DNA from: Xanthobacteraceae bacterium 501b
GTDB taxonomy: Bacteria > Pseudomonadota > Alphaproteobacteria > Rhizobiales > Xanthobacteraceae
DNA: 64,000 nucleotides
Assembly (NCBI GenBank): GCA_000378025.1
Contig: KB899087.1
Location: 3,286,001 to 3,350,000, forward strand
Reading direction: 5' to 3'
The position numbers and the translations under genes are program-made. Below are positions 8,144 to 15,871 of the stretch, in pieces (positions within the stretch are counted from its first letter, which is position 1; the number at the start of each line of letters is the position of its first letter). Below the pieces are notes generated by a model, which had not been told where the DNA came from, made no database searches, and worked only from the letters and a program-made list of their open reading frames with translations.

Positions 8144-8806
8144 ATGAACGCGCCCACCAGCCCCAAGGCCGCCCTGCCGCCGAACATTGTCGTCGTCGAT
8201 CACCCGCTGATCCAGCACAAGCTGACGCTGATGCGCCGCTCGCGCACCCCGGCCAACGAGTTCCGGCTGCTGCTGCGCGAGATCAGCATGCTGCTGGCCT
8301 ATGAGGTGACGCGCGACATGCCCACCGAGATGACCGAGATCGAGACGCCGCTCACCACGATGCAGGCGCCGATCCTCGCCGGCAAGAAGCTGTGCCTCGT
8401 CTCGGTGCTGCGCGCCGGCGGCGGCATTCTGGAGGGCATGCTGGAAATCCTGCCGGCCGCGCGCGTCGGCCATGTCGGGCTGTACCGTGATCCGGTCTCG
8501 CTGGCGGCGGTGGAATATTATCTGAAACTGCCGCGCGATATTTCCGAGCGCACCGCCATCATTCTCGACCCGATGCTGGCGACAGGCAATTCGGCGGCGG
8601 CGGCGGTGTCGGAGGTGAAGGCGGCAGGCTGCCAGTCGGTGAAGTTCGTCTGCCTCATCGCCGCGCCGGAAGGGCTGAAGACGCTGCACGACGCCCATCC
8701 CGACGTGCCGGTCTATACGGCGGCGGTCGACAGCCACCTCAATGACCACGGCTATATCGTGCCGGGTATCGGCGACGCCGGCGACCGCATCTTCGGCACC
8801 AAATAA
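8144..8806 (+). CDS. upp: Uracil phosphoribosyltransferase
   Basis: This 220-residue cytoplasmic enzyme converts uracil and PRPP to UMP. The PRPP-binding motif is [12 protein letters not shown], and the uracil-site segment is near [16 protein letters not shown] at the C-terminus, as in E. coli Upp. The start was set at the ATG of [10 protein letters not shown]; the frame extends upstream without homology. It is divergent from urc1. In the yeast URC pathway a uracil phosphoribosyltransferase is one of the required genes, so here the gene probably serves catabolism as well as, or instead of, salvage. Confidence 0.95.
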   Translation: MNAPTSPKAALPPNIVVVDHPLIQHKLTLMRRSRTPANEFRLLLREISMLLAYEVTRDMPTEMTEIETPLTTMQAPILAGKKLCLVSVLRAGGGILEGMLEILPAARVGHVGLYRDPVSLAAVEYYLKLPRDISERTAIILDPMLATGNSAAAAVSEVKAAGCQSVKFVCLIAAPEGLKTLHDAHPDVPVYTAAVDSHLNDHGYIVPGIGDAGDRIFGTK

Positions 8807-8892
8807 AGCGCCCGAACTTTCGGCGCCGGCGCGGGCAATTGCCGCTTATCGGGGCTTCTCCCCGGCGCCGGACCGATCTAGGCTGAACGCAA

Positions 8893-9003
8893 ATGTCCCT
8901 AGGGTTCCGGTGCCGTGACGCTGTCGCGGTGCGCTGGTCCGAGAGGGGCAGCCGGGCACGCCTGAAAGGGCCCGGTCCACGGCGGGACAAAAGCCCGGGA
9001 GGC
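8893..9003 (+). promoter_or_regulatory. Guanidine-I riboswitch (ykkC class)
   Basis: All three conserved blocks of the ykkC/guanidine-I aptamer are present in the right order: CTAGGGTTCCG (8899-8909), CTGGTCCGAGAG (8934-8945) and ACGGCGGGACAAAAGCCCG (8979-8997), followed by GGAG. A variable hairpin (GCCGGGC...GCCCGG) lies between the second and third blocks. This class binds free guanidinium and turns genes on. It ends about 97 bp before the ATG of a ureohydrolase, in the same direction. A reading frame runs through the aptamer, but this is RNA structure, not protein. Confidence 0.93.
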
Positions 9004-9099
9004 TCGCGCGGCGGCATTCGCGGCGAAGACCCTTCCGCGTGCGCGCCGGGGTCTCCTCAGCGAAGGCCGTCAAGGCCCTTCGACGAACGGAGACAGGAC
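9004..9099 (+). promoter_or_regulatory. Probable expression platform of the guanidine riboswitch
   Basis: Two hairpins can form between aptamer and gene: AGACCC (9027-9032) with GGGTCT (9049-9054), and CGAAGGCC (9061-9068) with GGCCCTTCG (9074-9082). Neither is followed by a T run, so control at the ribosome binding site or by Rho is more likely than a classical terminator. The ribosome binding site is GGAG at 9089-9092, 7 nt before the ATG. Confidence 0.5.
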
Positions 9100-10323
9100 A
9101 TGCCTCACCCGTCCAGCATGCGTCATTCCCTCACGCGCGCCCGCCGGTTCGCCGGCCTCGCCCCCGCCCCGCAGCGGCAGCGCCTTCATCACCCCAATTT
9201 CGAAATCCGGGGCATGCAGGGCTGGAGGGCGCTGGAGGCGGAGGAAAAGCTCTCCGAGGATGGCTGGCGCAAGGAGCAGCAATGGGCGCTCGACATGGGC
9301 CTGCCCGGCGCGGATTCGATCACCGACAAGTCGATCCCGACCTTCGCGCGCGGCGAGCTGCCGCATTTCGCCGGCATCAACACCTTCATGAAAGCCCCTT
9401 ACGTCGAGAATGTCCGCGATGTCGGCCGCTATGACGCCGCCGTGCTGGGCATTCCCTTCGACAGTGGCACCACCTACCGCCCCGGCACACGGTTCGGGCC
9501 GCAGGGCATCCGCCGCATCTCCGCGCTCTACACCCCCTATAATTACGAGCTGGGCGTCGATCTGCGCGAGCAGATGACGCTGTGCGACGCCGGCGACGTG
9601 TTCACCATTCCCGCCAATCTCGAAAAGAGCTTCGACCAGATCTCGAAGGGCGTCTCCCACGTCTTCTCCTCCGGCGCGCTGCCGATCATGCTCGGTGGCG
9701 ACCATTCCATCGGCTTTCCCTGCGTGCGCGGCATTGCCGAATGCACCTCCAAGCGCATCGGCATCATCCATTTCGACCGGCATATCGACATCCAGGAAAA
9801 GGATCTCGACGAGCGCATGCACACCACGCCCTGGTATTGGGCGACCAACCTGCCGAATGTCTCGCCCAAGAACCTCGTGCAGCTCGGCATTGGCGGCTGG
9901 CAGGTGCCGCGCTATGGCGTGCAGGAGGCGCGCAAGCGCGGCACCAATGTGCTGACCATCGACGATATCGAGAAGATCGGGCTGGAGAAGGCGGCCGAAA
10001 TCGCGCTGGAGCTGGCGTGGAAGGACGCCGACGCGGTCTACATCTCCTTCGACGTCGACAGCATCGATTGCGGCTTCGTGCCCGGCACCGGCTGGCCGGA
10101 ACCGGGTGGGTTCCTGCCGCGCGAGGCGCTGAAGATCCTCGGCCTGGTGGCGGCGGAAGGCCTGTGCGGGCTGGAGGTGGTGGAAGTCTCACCGCCCTAC
10201 GACACGTCGGACATCACCGCCTTGTTCGCCACCCGCGTGGTGGTGGAAGCGCTCGGCTCCATGCTCGCCCATGGCAAGCTGGGAAGCCACAAGCACATGA
10301 TCGACAAGCCGGTGAATTACTGA
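9100..10323 (+). CDS. gdmH: Ureohydrolase (agmatinase/arginase family), probable guanidine hydrolase
   Basis: This 407-residue cytoplasmic enzyme belongs to the arginase fold. All six metal ligands are present: His202 in GGDHS, Asp226, His228 and Asp230 in HFDRHID, and Asp318 and Asp320 in SFDVDSID. It is about 100 residues longer than E. coli agmatinase because of an N-terminal extension, a feature I recall for the Ni-dependent guanidine hydrolase Sll1077/GdmH (about 390 residues). The guanidine-I riboswitch directly upstream is the main reason to prefer guanidine (to ammonia and urea) over agmatine. The ATG at 9100 follows GGAG; the longer frame from 8893 would translate the riboswitch. A His-rich protein gene follows. 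The gene symbol rests on this inference. Confidence 0.82.
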   Translation: MPHPSSMRHSLTRARRFAGLAPAPQRQRLHHPNFEIRGMQGWRALEAEEKLSEDGWRKEQQWALDMGLPGADSITDKSIPTFARGELPHFAGINTFMKAPYVENVRDVGRYDAAVLGIPFDSGTTYRPGTRFGPQGIRRISALYTPYNYELGVDLREQMTLCDAGDVFTIPANLEKSFDQISKGVSHVFSSGALPIMLGGDHSIGFPCVRGIAECTSKRIGIIHFDRHIDIQEKDLDERMHTTPWYWATNLPNVSPKNLVQLGIGGWQVPRYGVQEARKRGTNVLTIDDIEKIGLEKAAEIALELAWKDADAVYISFDVDSIDCGFVPGTGWPEPGGFLPREALKILGLVAAEGLCGLEVVEVSPPYDTSDITALFATRVVVEALGSMLAHGKLGSHKHMIDKPVNY

Positions 10324-10336
10324 TCGGCTCTCGGAC

Positions 10337-10448
10337 GAGCATCCTTCGAGGCCCGGGCGAGGCCCGGGCACCTCAGGATGACGATGCACCCGGAACCGAC
10401 ATCGTCATGCTGAGGTGCCGCCGCAGGCGGCCTCGAAGCACGCAGAAG
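10337..10448. repeat. Intergenic palindromic repeat, family B (second copy)
   Basis: This inverted copy of the element at 225-335 holds CATCCTTCGAGGCCCGGGC, then CCGGGCACCTCAGGATGAC, then ATGCTGAGGTGCC and GGCCTCGAAGCACGC. It fills the gap between the ureohydrolase gene and the His-rich gene. It may reduce or separate read-through between them. Confidence 0.8.
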
Positions 10449-10457
10449 GCTTAAAAC

Positions 10458-10961
10458 ATGCATCGCGGCCACGACCATCATCACCATGACCACGGCGCCG
10501 GCGGGCATTCCCATGCCGAGACGCATTCCCACGCCCACGCCCATGGCCATAATCACGGCCACTCGCCGCGCCCGGCGGCGCAGTGGCAGACGCCGCATCT
10601 GCCACAGCCGCCGGAAGCGGCGGAGGAACCCGGCCACGAGCCCGATCTCGATCTGGTGGAAAAGGCCTTCGTCGAAGGCTTCGCCAGCGCCAGCGACCCC
10701 ACCAGCTTCCTGCGCCTCGCCCGTGTGCCGTTCGACGCGGTGACAGTGGAGGGCACGCGCGTCAGCCTGCTGCGGGTGGAGACCGGGGAGACCACCGATA
10801 TCGGCGCGGTGATGCCGCATCTGGGCGGCGGCAGCTTCCGCTACGACCCGCTGCCGGCCGCCATGACCTCACGCCGGCGCACGCTGCGCTTCGTCTATTT
10901 CGACGGCGCCGCCGCTCTGCCGCTAACGCTGGCGCAGGTGCGCGCCCTCGCGCAGAGTTGA
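10458..10961 (+). CDS. Histidine-rich protein, candidate metal (nickel) chaperone for the ureohydrolase
   Basis: This 167-residue protein has 16 histidines among its first 36 residues (HHHH at 7-10, then alternating H-x-H to residue 35), a linker rich in P and E, and a folded part from about residue 60 (DLVEKAFVEGFASASDPTSFLRLARV and later LRFVYFDG). It has no cysteine, signal peptide or membrane helix, so it is probably cytosolic. I do not recognise the folded part. His tails of this kind bind nickel or zinc in UreE, HypB and SlyD. Placed 134 bp after a probable guanidine hydrolase, it may load or store its metal. That role is inferred; a zinc-related role is the alternative. Confidence 0.85.
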   Translation: MHRGHDHHHHDHGAGGHSHAETHSHAHAHGHNHGHSPRPAAQWQTPHLPQPPEAAEEPGHEPDLDLVEKAFVEGFASASDPTSFLRLARVPFDAVTVEGTRVSLLRVETGETTDIGAVMPHLGGGSFRYDPLPAAMTSRRRTLRFVYFDGAAALPLTLAQVRALAQS

Positions 10962-11094
10962 GCGGGGCCTTTTCCGATAGGCGCGCCCGATCGCCGCGTC
11001 AGGGCTTTGCCGGGTTGATCGGAACGGCTCCAAAGTTCATGGTGCCCGCACAGTGCCTCGCTGGGTCGCCGGCGATGCCCAGTTGGGATGCGCC

Positions 11095-12321
11095 ATGGAC
11101 TACGCCCGCTTCTTCCAGGATGCCGTCGACACGCTCAAGAATGAGCGTCGCTACCGCACCTTCGCCGAAATCGAACGCGACACCGCGCGCTTCCCGCACG
11201 CCATCTGGCACACGCCGGAAGGCAAGCGCGACATCGTCATCTGGTGCTCCAACGACTATCTCGGCATGGGCTGCCATGAGGACGTGGTGGAAGCGATGTG
11301 CGCCACCGCCCGGCAGGCCGGCGCGGGCGCGGGCGGCACCCGCAACATTTCCGGCAACAGCCATGCCGTGGTCGAGCTGGAAGCCGAACTCGCCGATCTG
11401 CACGGCAAGGAAGCCGGGCTGGTCTTCACCTCGGGCTATGTCTCCAACCAGACCGGCATCGCCACGCTGGCCAAGCTCATTCCCGACTGCCTCATCCTGT
11501 CGGACGCGCTGAACCACAATTCGATGATCGAGGGCGTGCGCCAGGCCGGGCGCGAGAAATTGGTGTTCCGCCACAACGACCTCGCCCATCTGGAAGAGCT
11601 GCTGCGCGCCGCCGGCGATCGGCCGAAGCTGATCGTGTTCGAGAGCATCTATTCGATGGATGGCGACGTCGCCCCCATCGGCGCCATTTGCGATCTTGCC
11701 GAGCGCTACGGCGCCATGACCTATCTCGACGAGGTGCACGCGGTCGGCATGTATGGCCCGCGCGGCGCCGGCCTTGCCGAGCGCGACGGCGTGATGCACC
11801 GGGTCGATGTGATCGAGGGCACGCTGGGCAAGGCGTTCGGCGTGGTCGGCGGCTACATCACCGGCACGCGGGCGGTGATGGACGCGGTGCGCTCCTATGC
11901 GCCCGGCTTCATCTTCACCACCGCCCTGCCCCCGGCAGTGGCGGCGGCGGCGGCGGCCTCGGTGCGCCATCTCAAGGCCTCGCCCCATGAGCGCACCCGC
12001 CAGCAGGCGCAGGTCGCCAAGGTGAAGCGGGCGCTGGACCTCGCCGGCCTGCCGCAGATGGTCACCGACACCCATATCGTGCCGATCATGGTCGGCGACG
12101 CCGAGGCCTGCAAGGCGGCGAGCGACCTGCTGCTGGAAGAGCACGGCATCTATATCCAGCCGATCAACTACCCCACTGTGCCGCGCGGCACGGAGCGGCT
12201 GCGCATCACCCCCGGCCCGTTCCATGACGACGCGCTGATCGCCCATCTGGCGCATGCGCTGACCGATGTGTGGAGCCGGCTCGGGCTCGGCTTCGTCAAG
12301 CGGGCGCAAGCGGCGGAGTAA
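11095..12321 (+). CDS. hemA: 5-aminolevulinate synthase
   Basis: This 408-residue PLP enzyme condenses glycine and succinyl-CoA to 5-aminolevulinate, the first step of heme synthesis in alphaproteobacteria. Family marks are NDYLGMG, the glycine-rich [24 protein letters not shown] and the PLP lysine Lys246 in GTLGKAFG. The length matches rhizobial HemA. The start was set at the ATG of MDYARFFQD, the usual N-terminus of the family. hemN lies about 1.3 kb downstream, and the FixLJ-K oxygen regulators follow, so this looks like an oxygen-linked heme region. No clear FixK box was found in front of hemA itself. Confidence 0.97.
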   Translation: MDYARFFQDAVDTLKNERRYRTFAEIERDTARFPHAIWHTPEGKRDIVIWCSNDYLGMGCHEDVVEAMCATARQAGAGAGGTRNISGNSHAVVELEAELADLHGKEAGLVFTSGYVSNQTGIATLAKLIPDCLILSDALNHNSMIEGVRQAGREKLVFRHNDLAHLEELLRAAGDRPKLIVFESIYSMDGDVAPIGAICDLAERYGAMTYLDEVHAVGMYGPRGAGLAERDGVMHRVDVIEGTLGKAFGVVGGYITGTRAVMDAVRSYAPGFIFTTALPPAVAAAAAASVRHLKASPHERTRQQAQVAKVKRALDLAGLPQMVTDTHIVPIMVGDAEACKAASDLLLEEHGIYIQPINYPTVPRGTERLRITPGPFHDDALIAHLAHALTDVWSRLGLGFVKRAQAAE

Positions 12322-12367
12322 GCCGCCGCGAAACGCGGACAAGGGCGGCGGCGTCACCCGCCGCGCG

Positions 12368-13477
12368 TCAGTCCTTCGGCTCGGTCTTGTCGATCTCGAC
12401 ATTCTCGGACGGAATGTCCGCCCGGCCGAAGAACAGCCGGGCGATGACCGGGATCGCCAGAGCGAGGCCGAGAAAGCGCACCAGATGGTGCGCGGCGACA
12501 AAGGCCGGGTCCATGCCGAGCACGAAGGCCATGATGGTCATCGCCTCCAGCGCGCCCGGCACATAGGCCACCAGCACCTTGGGCAGCGGCTCGTCGGCGA
12601 GCCAGGCGCCGAGCACGGCGAAGGCCAGCGCGACGGCGGTGGCGATCGCGAGCGCCACCAGCGAATCGACCAGGAAATGCCGCAGCGTGGAAATCCGCGT
12701 GCCGGCGAAGCGGCTGCCGGTATTGGCGCCCAGCACCACGAAGCCGACGATGAGGAAGATGTCGGGCAGCCGCCCCTCGATCAGCCCGAAGCCGTGCACC
12801 AGCGCACTCGCCAGCATGGCGCCGACCATGGCGCCGCCGGGAAAGCGGCTGCGCTCGGCGAGAAACCCGCCAAAGATGCCGACGCCGAGCGAGGCGAGGA
12901 AATTCGTCAGGTCCGGCACGACCGGGTTGATCGGCAGCGTGCCGGAGGGTTCATGGCCGAGCCCGCCAATCGCCGCCGGCAGCAGCGCCACCAGCACGAA
13001 CAGCCGCAGCGACTGGCCGAACACCACCCGGCGCGTATCGGCGCCCGAGCTTTCCGCCATGACCAGCACGGTGGAAAGCGCGCCGGGCGCGGCGGCGAAG
13101 AAGGCGCTGCGCCGGTCCCAGCCGGCGACCTTCTCCAGATAGAGAATCACCGCCACCATCATGACCGGCACCGAGGCCACCAGCACCGCCATCGTCACCG
13201 GCCAGGCGGTGATGCCGCTCAGCGTTTCCGGCGTGATCGCCGAGCCCATCGAGGTGCCGAGGATGATGTAGACGCCGAGCCTTGTGTTCTTCTCCACCCC
13301 CACCGGGGCGCCGAGCAGCGCCGCCAGCGCGGTGGCCACCAGGGCGCCGGAGAGCCAGCCCGCCGGCATGGCGAGAAAGGCGAAGAAGGCGCCGCCGGCA
13401 AATGCGAGGGCGAGCGTCGCGCCATACCAGGCAGAACGTTTAGCGGCGGGCGAGGTCAGGAAGGCGGGCAGCGGCAT
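12368..13477 (-). CDS. AbrB family inner-membrane protein (PF05145 type)
   Basis: This 369-residue protein is almost entirely hydrophobic, with about ten membrane helices arranged as two similar halves. GWLSGALVATALAAL occurs in the first half and the related GAMVGAMLASALVHG in the second, the duplication typical of the AbrB/'putative ammonia monooxygenase' family. The true function is unknown; some members were named as regulators of aidB in E. coli (AbrB), not to be confused with the Bacillus regulator. It is convergent with hemA and divergent from hemN. The frame continues far upstream of this start, antisense to hemN, but that part is not coding. Confidence 0.88.
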   Translation of the reverse strand: MPLPAFLTSPAAKRSAWYGATLALAFAGGAFFAFLAMPAGWLSGALVATALAALLGAPVGVEKNTRLGVYIILGTSMGSAITPETLSGITAWPVTMAVLVASVPVMMVAVILYLEKVAGWDRRSAFFAAAPGALSTVLVMAESSGADTRRVVFGQSLRLFVLVALLPAAIGGLGHEPSGTLPINPVVPDLTNFLASLGVGIFGGFLAERSRFPGGAMVGAMLASALVHGFGLIEGRLPDIFLIVGFVVLGANTGSRFAGTRISTLRHFLVDSLVALAIATAVALAFAVLGAWLADEPLPKVLVAYVPGALEAMTIMAFVLGMDPAFVAAHHLVRFLGLALAIPVIARLFFGRADIPSENVEIDKTEPKD

Positions 13478-13552
13478 TGGGCGGGAACCAAGGGGCGGGG
13501 CGCCCCCGGCACGCCCGAGGGGCCTGCGCGAACGCCCGCAACGCGGCGACAT

Positions 13553-13566
13553 TTGCGCCGGATCAA
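13553..13566 (+). promoter_or_regulatory. FixK/FNR-type box upstream of hemN
   Basis: TTGCGCCGGATCAA matches the rhizobial FixK pattern TTG(A/C)-N6-(T/G)CAA exactly. It is centred about 41 bp before the hemN ATG. hemN, the oxygen-independent enzyme, is a classical FixK/FNR target, and a fixK gene lies 1.6 kb downstream. A start site a few bases before the ATG would place the box near -40, the activating position. Confidence 0.65.
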
Positions 13567-13600
13567 TGCGACGAATGCCGGTTCGGGTCAAATCCTCTCC

Positions 13601-14923
13601 ATGCATAACACAACGCTCATCCATGCAGAGCGGGCCGTGCCCCGCTACACCTCCTACCCCACCGCGCCGCATTTTACCGGCGCGATCCGGGCCGGCGCGC
13701 ATGCCGACTGGCTCGCCGTCCTGCCGGCGCAGGCCAGCGTCTCGCTCTATCTGCATGTGCCGTTCTGCCCGGCGCTGTGCTTCTATTGCGGCTGCACCAC
13801 CAAGGCGACGCGCCGCGCCGAGCCGGTGGCCGCCTATGCCGAGCGGCTGGAGCGCGAGATCGACCTCGTCGCCGCCCGCATTGGCGGGCGCGCCGTGACG
13901 CACATCGCCTGGGGCGGCGGCACGCCAAGCCTGCTGGGGCCGGCGATGCTGAAGCGGCTGGGGGAGAGGCTGGCCGAGGGCTTCCAGCTCGACCATCTCG
14001 CCGAATATGCCTTCGAACTCGACCCGCGCGAGACCGACGAGCCGCTCGCCGACGCGCTGGCCGCGATGGGGGTCGACCGCGTCAGCCTCGGCGTGCAGGA
14101 TTTCAGCGCCCATGTGCAGCGGGCGATCGGCCGCATCCAGCCCTTCGCCACGGTGGAGCGCGCCATGCGCCTGCTGCGCGAGGCCGGCATCTCCTCGATC
14201 AATCTCGACCTGATGTATGGCCTGCCGCACCAGAGCGAGCGCGACATCCGCCGCACCACCAAGCTCGCGACCCTGCTGGCGCCGGAACGTCTCGCTCTGT
14301 TCGGCTATGCCCATGTGCCGTGGATGCGCGCCAACCAGAAGATGATCGACGAGGCCTCCCTGCCCGGCGCCGCCGAGCGGCTCGACCAGTCGGAAGCGGC
14401 GCGCGAGGTGCTGCTGGCCAATGGCTATGTCGCCATCGGCCTCGACCATTTCGCCCGCACCGACGACAAGCTGGCCCGGGCGGCGGCATCCGGCCAGCTG
14501 CGGCGGAATTTCCAGGGCTACACCGCCGACCAGGCCGATGTGCTGATCGGCATGGGCGCCTCGGCGATCAGCCGCTTTCCGCAGGGTTTCACCCAGAACG
14601 CGCCGGATGCGGGCTCCTATATGCGCGCCATCGACGATGGCGGCTTCGCCACGGTGCGCGGCATCGCCATCACCGCGCAGGACCGCCAGCGCGGCGCGCT
14701 GATCGAACGGCTGATGTGCGACCTCGAAGTCGATCTCGACCCCTCGACGCTGGCCGACGCCGCCCCGCGCCTCGCCGGCCTCGCCGCCGACGGGCTGCTT
14801 ACGCTGGAAGGCCGGCACGTCGCCATGACCGCCGGCGGGCGCCCCTTCGTGCGGCTCGCCGCCGCCGCGCTGGACCACCGGCTGCAAAGCCAGACCGCCG
14901 CCCGCCACTCGGCCGCCGTCTGA
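13601..14923 (+). CDS. hemN: Oxygen-independent coproporphyrinogen III oxidase
   Basis: This 440-residue radical SAM enzyme decarboxylates coproporphyrinogen III without oxygen. The cluster motif is CPALCFYCGC (Cys-x3-Cys-x2-Cys). Other marks are GGGTPSLL, the E/R pair in FELDPRETDE, RVSLGVQDF and the C-terminal HemN domain (GNFQGYT-like RRNFQGYTADQADVLIGMGASAIS). The start is the ATG of MHNTTLIHAE; the much longer frame before it is antisense to the AbrB gene. A FixK box lies upstream, consistent with induction at low oxygen. A three-copy hairpin array follows the stop. Confidence 0.96.
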   Translation: MHNTTLIHAERAVPRYTSYPTAPHFTGAIRAGAHADWLAVLPAQASVSLYLHVPFCPALCFYCGCTTKATRRAEPVAAYAERLEREIDLVAARIGGRAVTHIAWGGGTPSLLGPAMLKRLGERLAEGFQLDHLAEYAFELDPRETDEPLADALAAMGVDRVSLGVQDFSAHVQRAIGRIQPFATVERAMRLLREAGISSINLDLMYGLPHQSERDIRRTTKLATLLAPERLALFGYAHVPWMRANQKMIDEASLPGAAERLDQSEAAREVLLANGYVAIGLDHFARTDDKLARAAASGQLRRNFQGYTADQADVLIGMGASAISRFPQGFTQNAPDAGSYMRAIDDGGFATVRGIAITAQDRQRGALIERLMCDLEVDLDPSTLADAAPRLAGLAADGLLTLEGRHVAMTAGGRPFVRLAAAALDHRLQSQTAARHSAAV

Positions 14924-14947
14924 TCCGCGCCTTCGCTCTACCCGCCA

Positions 14948-15070
14948 AAAGAAAAGGGCGCTCCGCGAAACGGGGCGCCCGATCACTGCTCAAAGAAAAG
15001 GGCGCTCCGCGAAGCGGGGCGCCCGATCACCCCTCCAAAAGAAAGGGGCGCTCCGCGAAGCGGGGCGCCC
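14948..15070. repeat. Three tandem copies of a hairpin-forming repeat (terminator array)
   Basis: A unit of about 45 bp, AAAAGAAA then GGGCGCTCCGCGAAGCGGGGCGCCC, is repeated three times with stems at 14956-14980, 15000-15024 and 15046-15070. Copies 2 and 3 have identical stems and copy 1 differs by one base. It lies between convergent hemN and fixK. Each unit looks like an intrinsic terminator stem, so the array may insulate the two genes. Confidence 0.85.
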
Positions 15071-15136
15071 AGGTGCTGGAAGGGGGAAGAAGCGCCGCGC
15101 TGTGGACAGGACGGCGGGCAGAGACGCGGAAAGAGC

Positions 15137-15802
15137 TCAGAGCGCCCCGGCGAGGCGGCGCATGCTGCCGCGATCCTGGATCCGCACCTCGTCAGCCCGC
15201 TGCAGCACCACGAGGCCGCGCCGCTTGAGCTCGGAAAAGGCCCGGCTCACCGTTTCCAGCGTCAGGCCGAGGAAATCGGCGATCTCCTGCCGGGTCATCG
15301 ACAGATGCAGCGTGGTGCCGACCATGCCGTCCGGCATCAGCCGCAGCAGGAAGAAGGCGACGCGCTCCAGCGCCGACATGCGCCCCAACACCAGCGCGTG
15401 GGAGTGCATGACGCAGAGCTGCGCCTCGAAGCGCCGCAGCAGCCGGGCGGCCAGCACCGGGTCGCGCTCCAGCGCGCTGCGGTCATGGGTGTTGATGGTG
15501 GCGGGGGTGAGCGTCTCGGCCGAGCAGGCATAAATCTCGTCATGGGCAAGGCCGAACACGTCGCCCGGGCCGAGCAGTTCCACCACCTGGCGGCGCCCGT
15601 CCGGGAGCAGCTTGCTGAGCATGACGGCGCCGTCGACCACTTCCATGATGCGGCGGGCGGGATCGCCCTCATGCAGCACGGTGACATGGGCGGCGATCCG
15701 CATCGTCGGCGCATGAGACGGGCCATGGAGCGCGCTATGGGGCTCGGCGCCATAGGGCGGGCGAACGGTGCCGCCGGTGCGTTCGTCGATGATCTGTCGC
15801 AT
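15137..15802 (-). CDS. fixK: Crp/Fnr family transcription regulator, FixK-like
   Basis: This 221-residue regulator has an N-terminal cyclic-nucleotide-type beta barrel (about residues 30-130) and a C-terminal helix-turn-helix, RQEIADFLGLTLETVSRAFSELKRRGL, with the ETVSR recognition helix of FNR/FixK. It lacks the N-terminal cysteine cluster of FNR, so it should not sense oxygen itself. It would instead be made on demand by FixLJ, whose genes lie 0.6-2.4 kb upstream on the same strand. The ATG at 15802 has GGTGGAG in front. A FixK box sits 17-30 bp before the start, suggesting self-control. Likely targets include hemN. Confidence 0.88.
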   Translation of the reverse strand: MRQIIDERTGGTVRPPYGAEPHSALHGPSHAPTMRIAAHVTVLHEGDPARRIMEVVDGAVMLSKLLPDGRRQVVELLGPGDVFGLAHDEIYACSAETLTPATINTHDRSALERDPVLAARLLRRFEAQLCVMHSHALVLGRMSALERVAFFLLRLMPDGMVGTTLHLSMTRQEIADFLGLTLETVSRAFSELKRRGLVVLQRADEVRIQDRGSMRRLAGAL

Positions 15803-15818
15803 CTTTATCGCTCCACCC

Positions 15819-15832
15819 TTGATCTTGCGCAA
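15819..15832 (-). promoter_or_regulatory. FixK box in the fixK leader (autoregulation)
   Basis: TTGATCTTGCGCAA reads as TTGA-N6-GCAA, an exact FixK-type box. It ends 17 bp before the fixK ATG, so it must overlap or follow the transcription start. That position suggests FixK blocks its own promoter, as negative autoregulation of FixK is known in rhizobia. Confidence 0.6.
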
Positions 15833-15871
15833 GGCTAGCGGGCAAAGCGGGCCGGCACAGTTCGGTGGGCT

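Noticed and set aside
10990..11094. FixK box before hemA
   Set aside because: Only half-sites (TTGATC, TTGCC) occur, with no partner at the correct spacing.
12266..13600. Long N-terminal extension of hemN
   Set aside because: It covers the antisense of the AbrB-type gene and lacks homology; the normal HemN N-terminus begins at 13601 behind a FixK box.
14948..15070. CRISPR array
   Set aside because: The three repeats are palindromic almost throughout and leave no unique spacers of regular length, and no cas genes are present.
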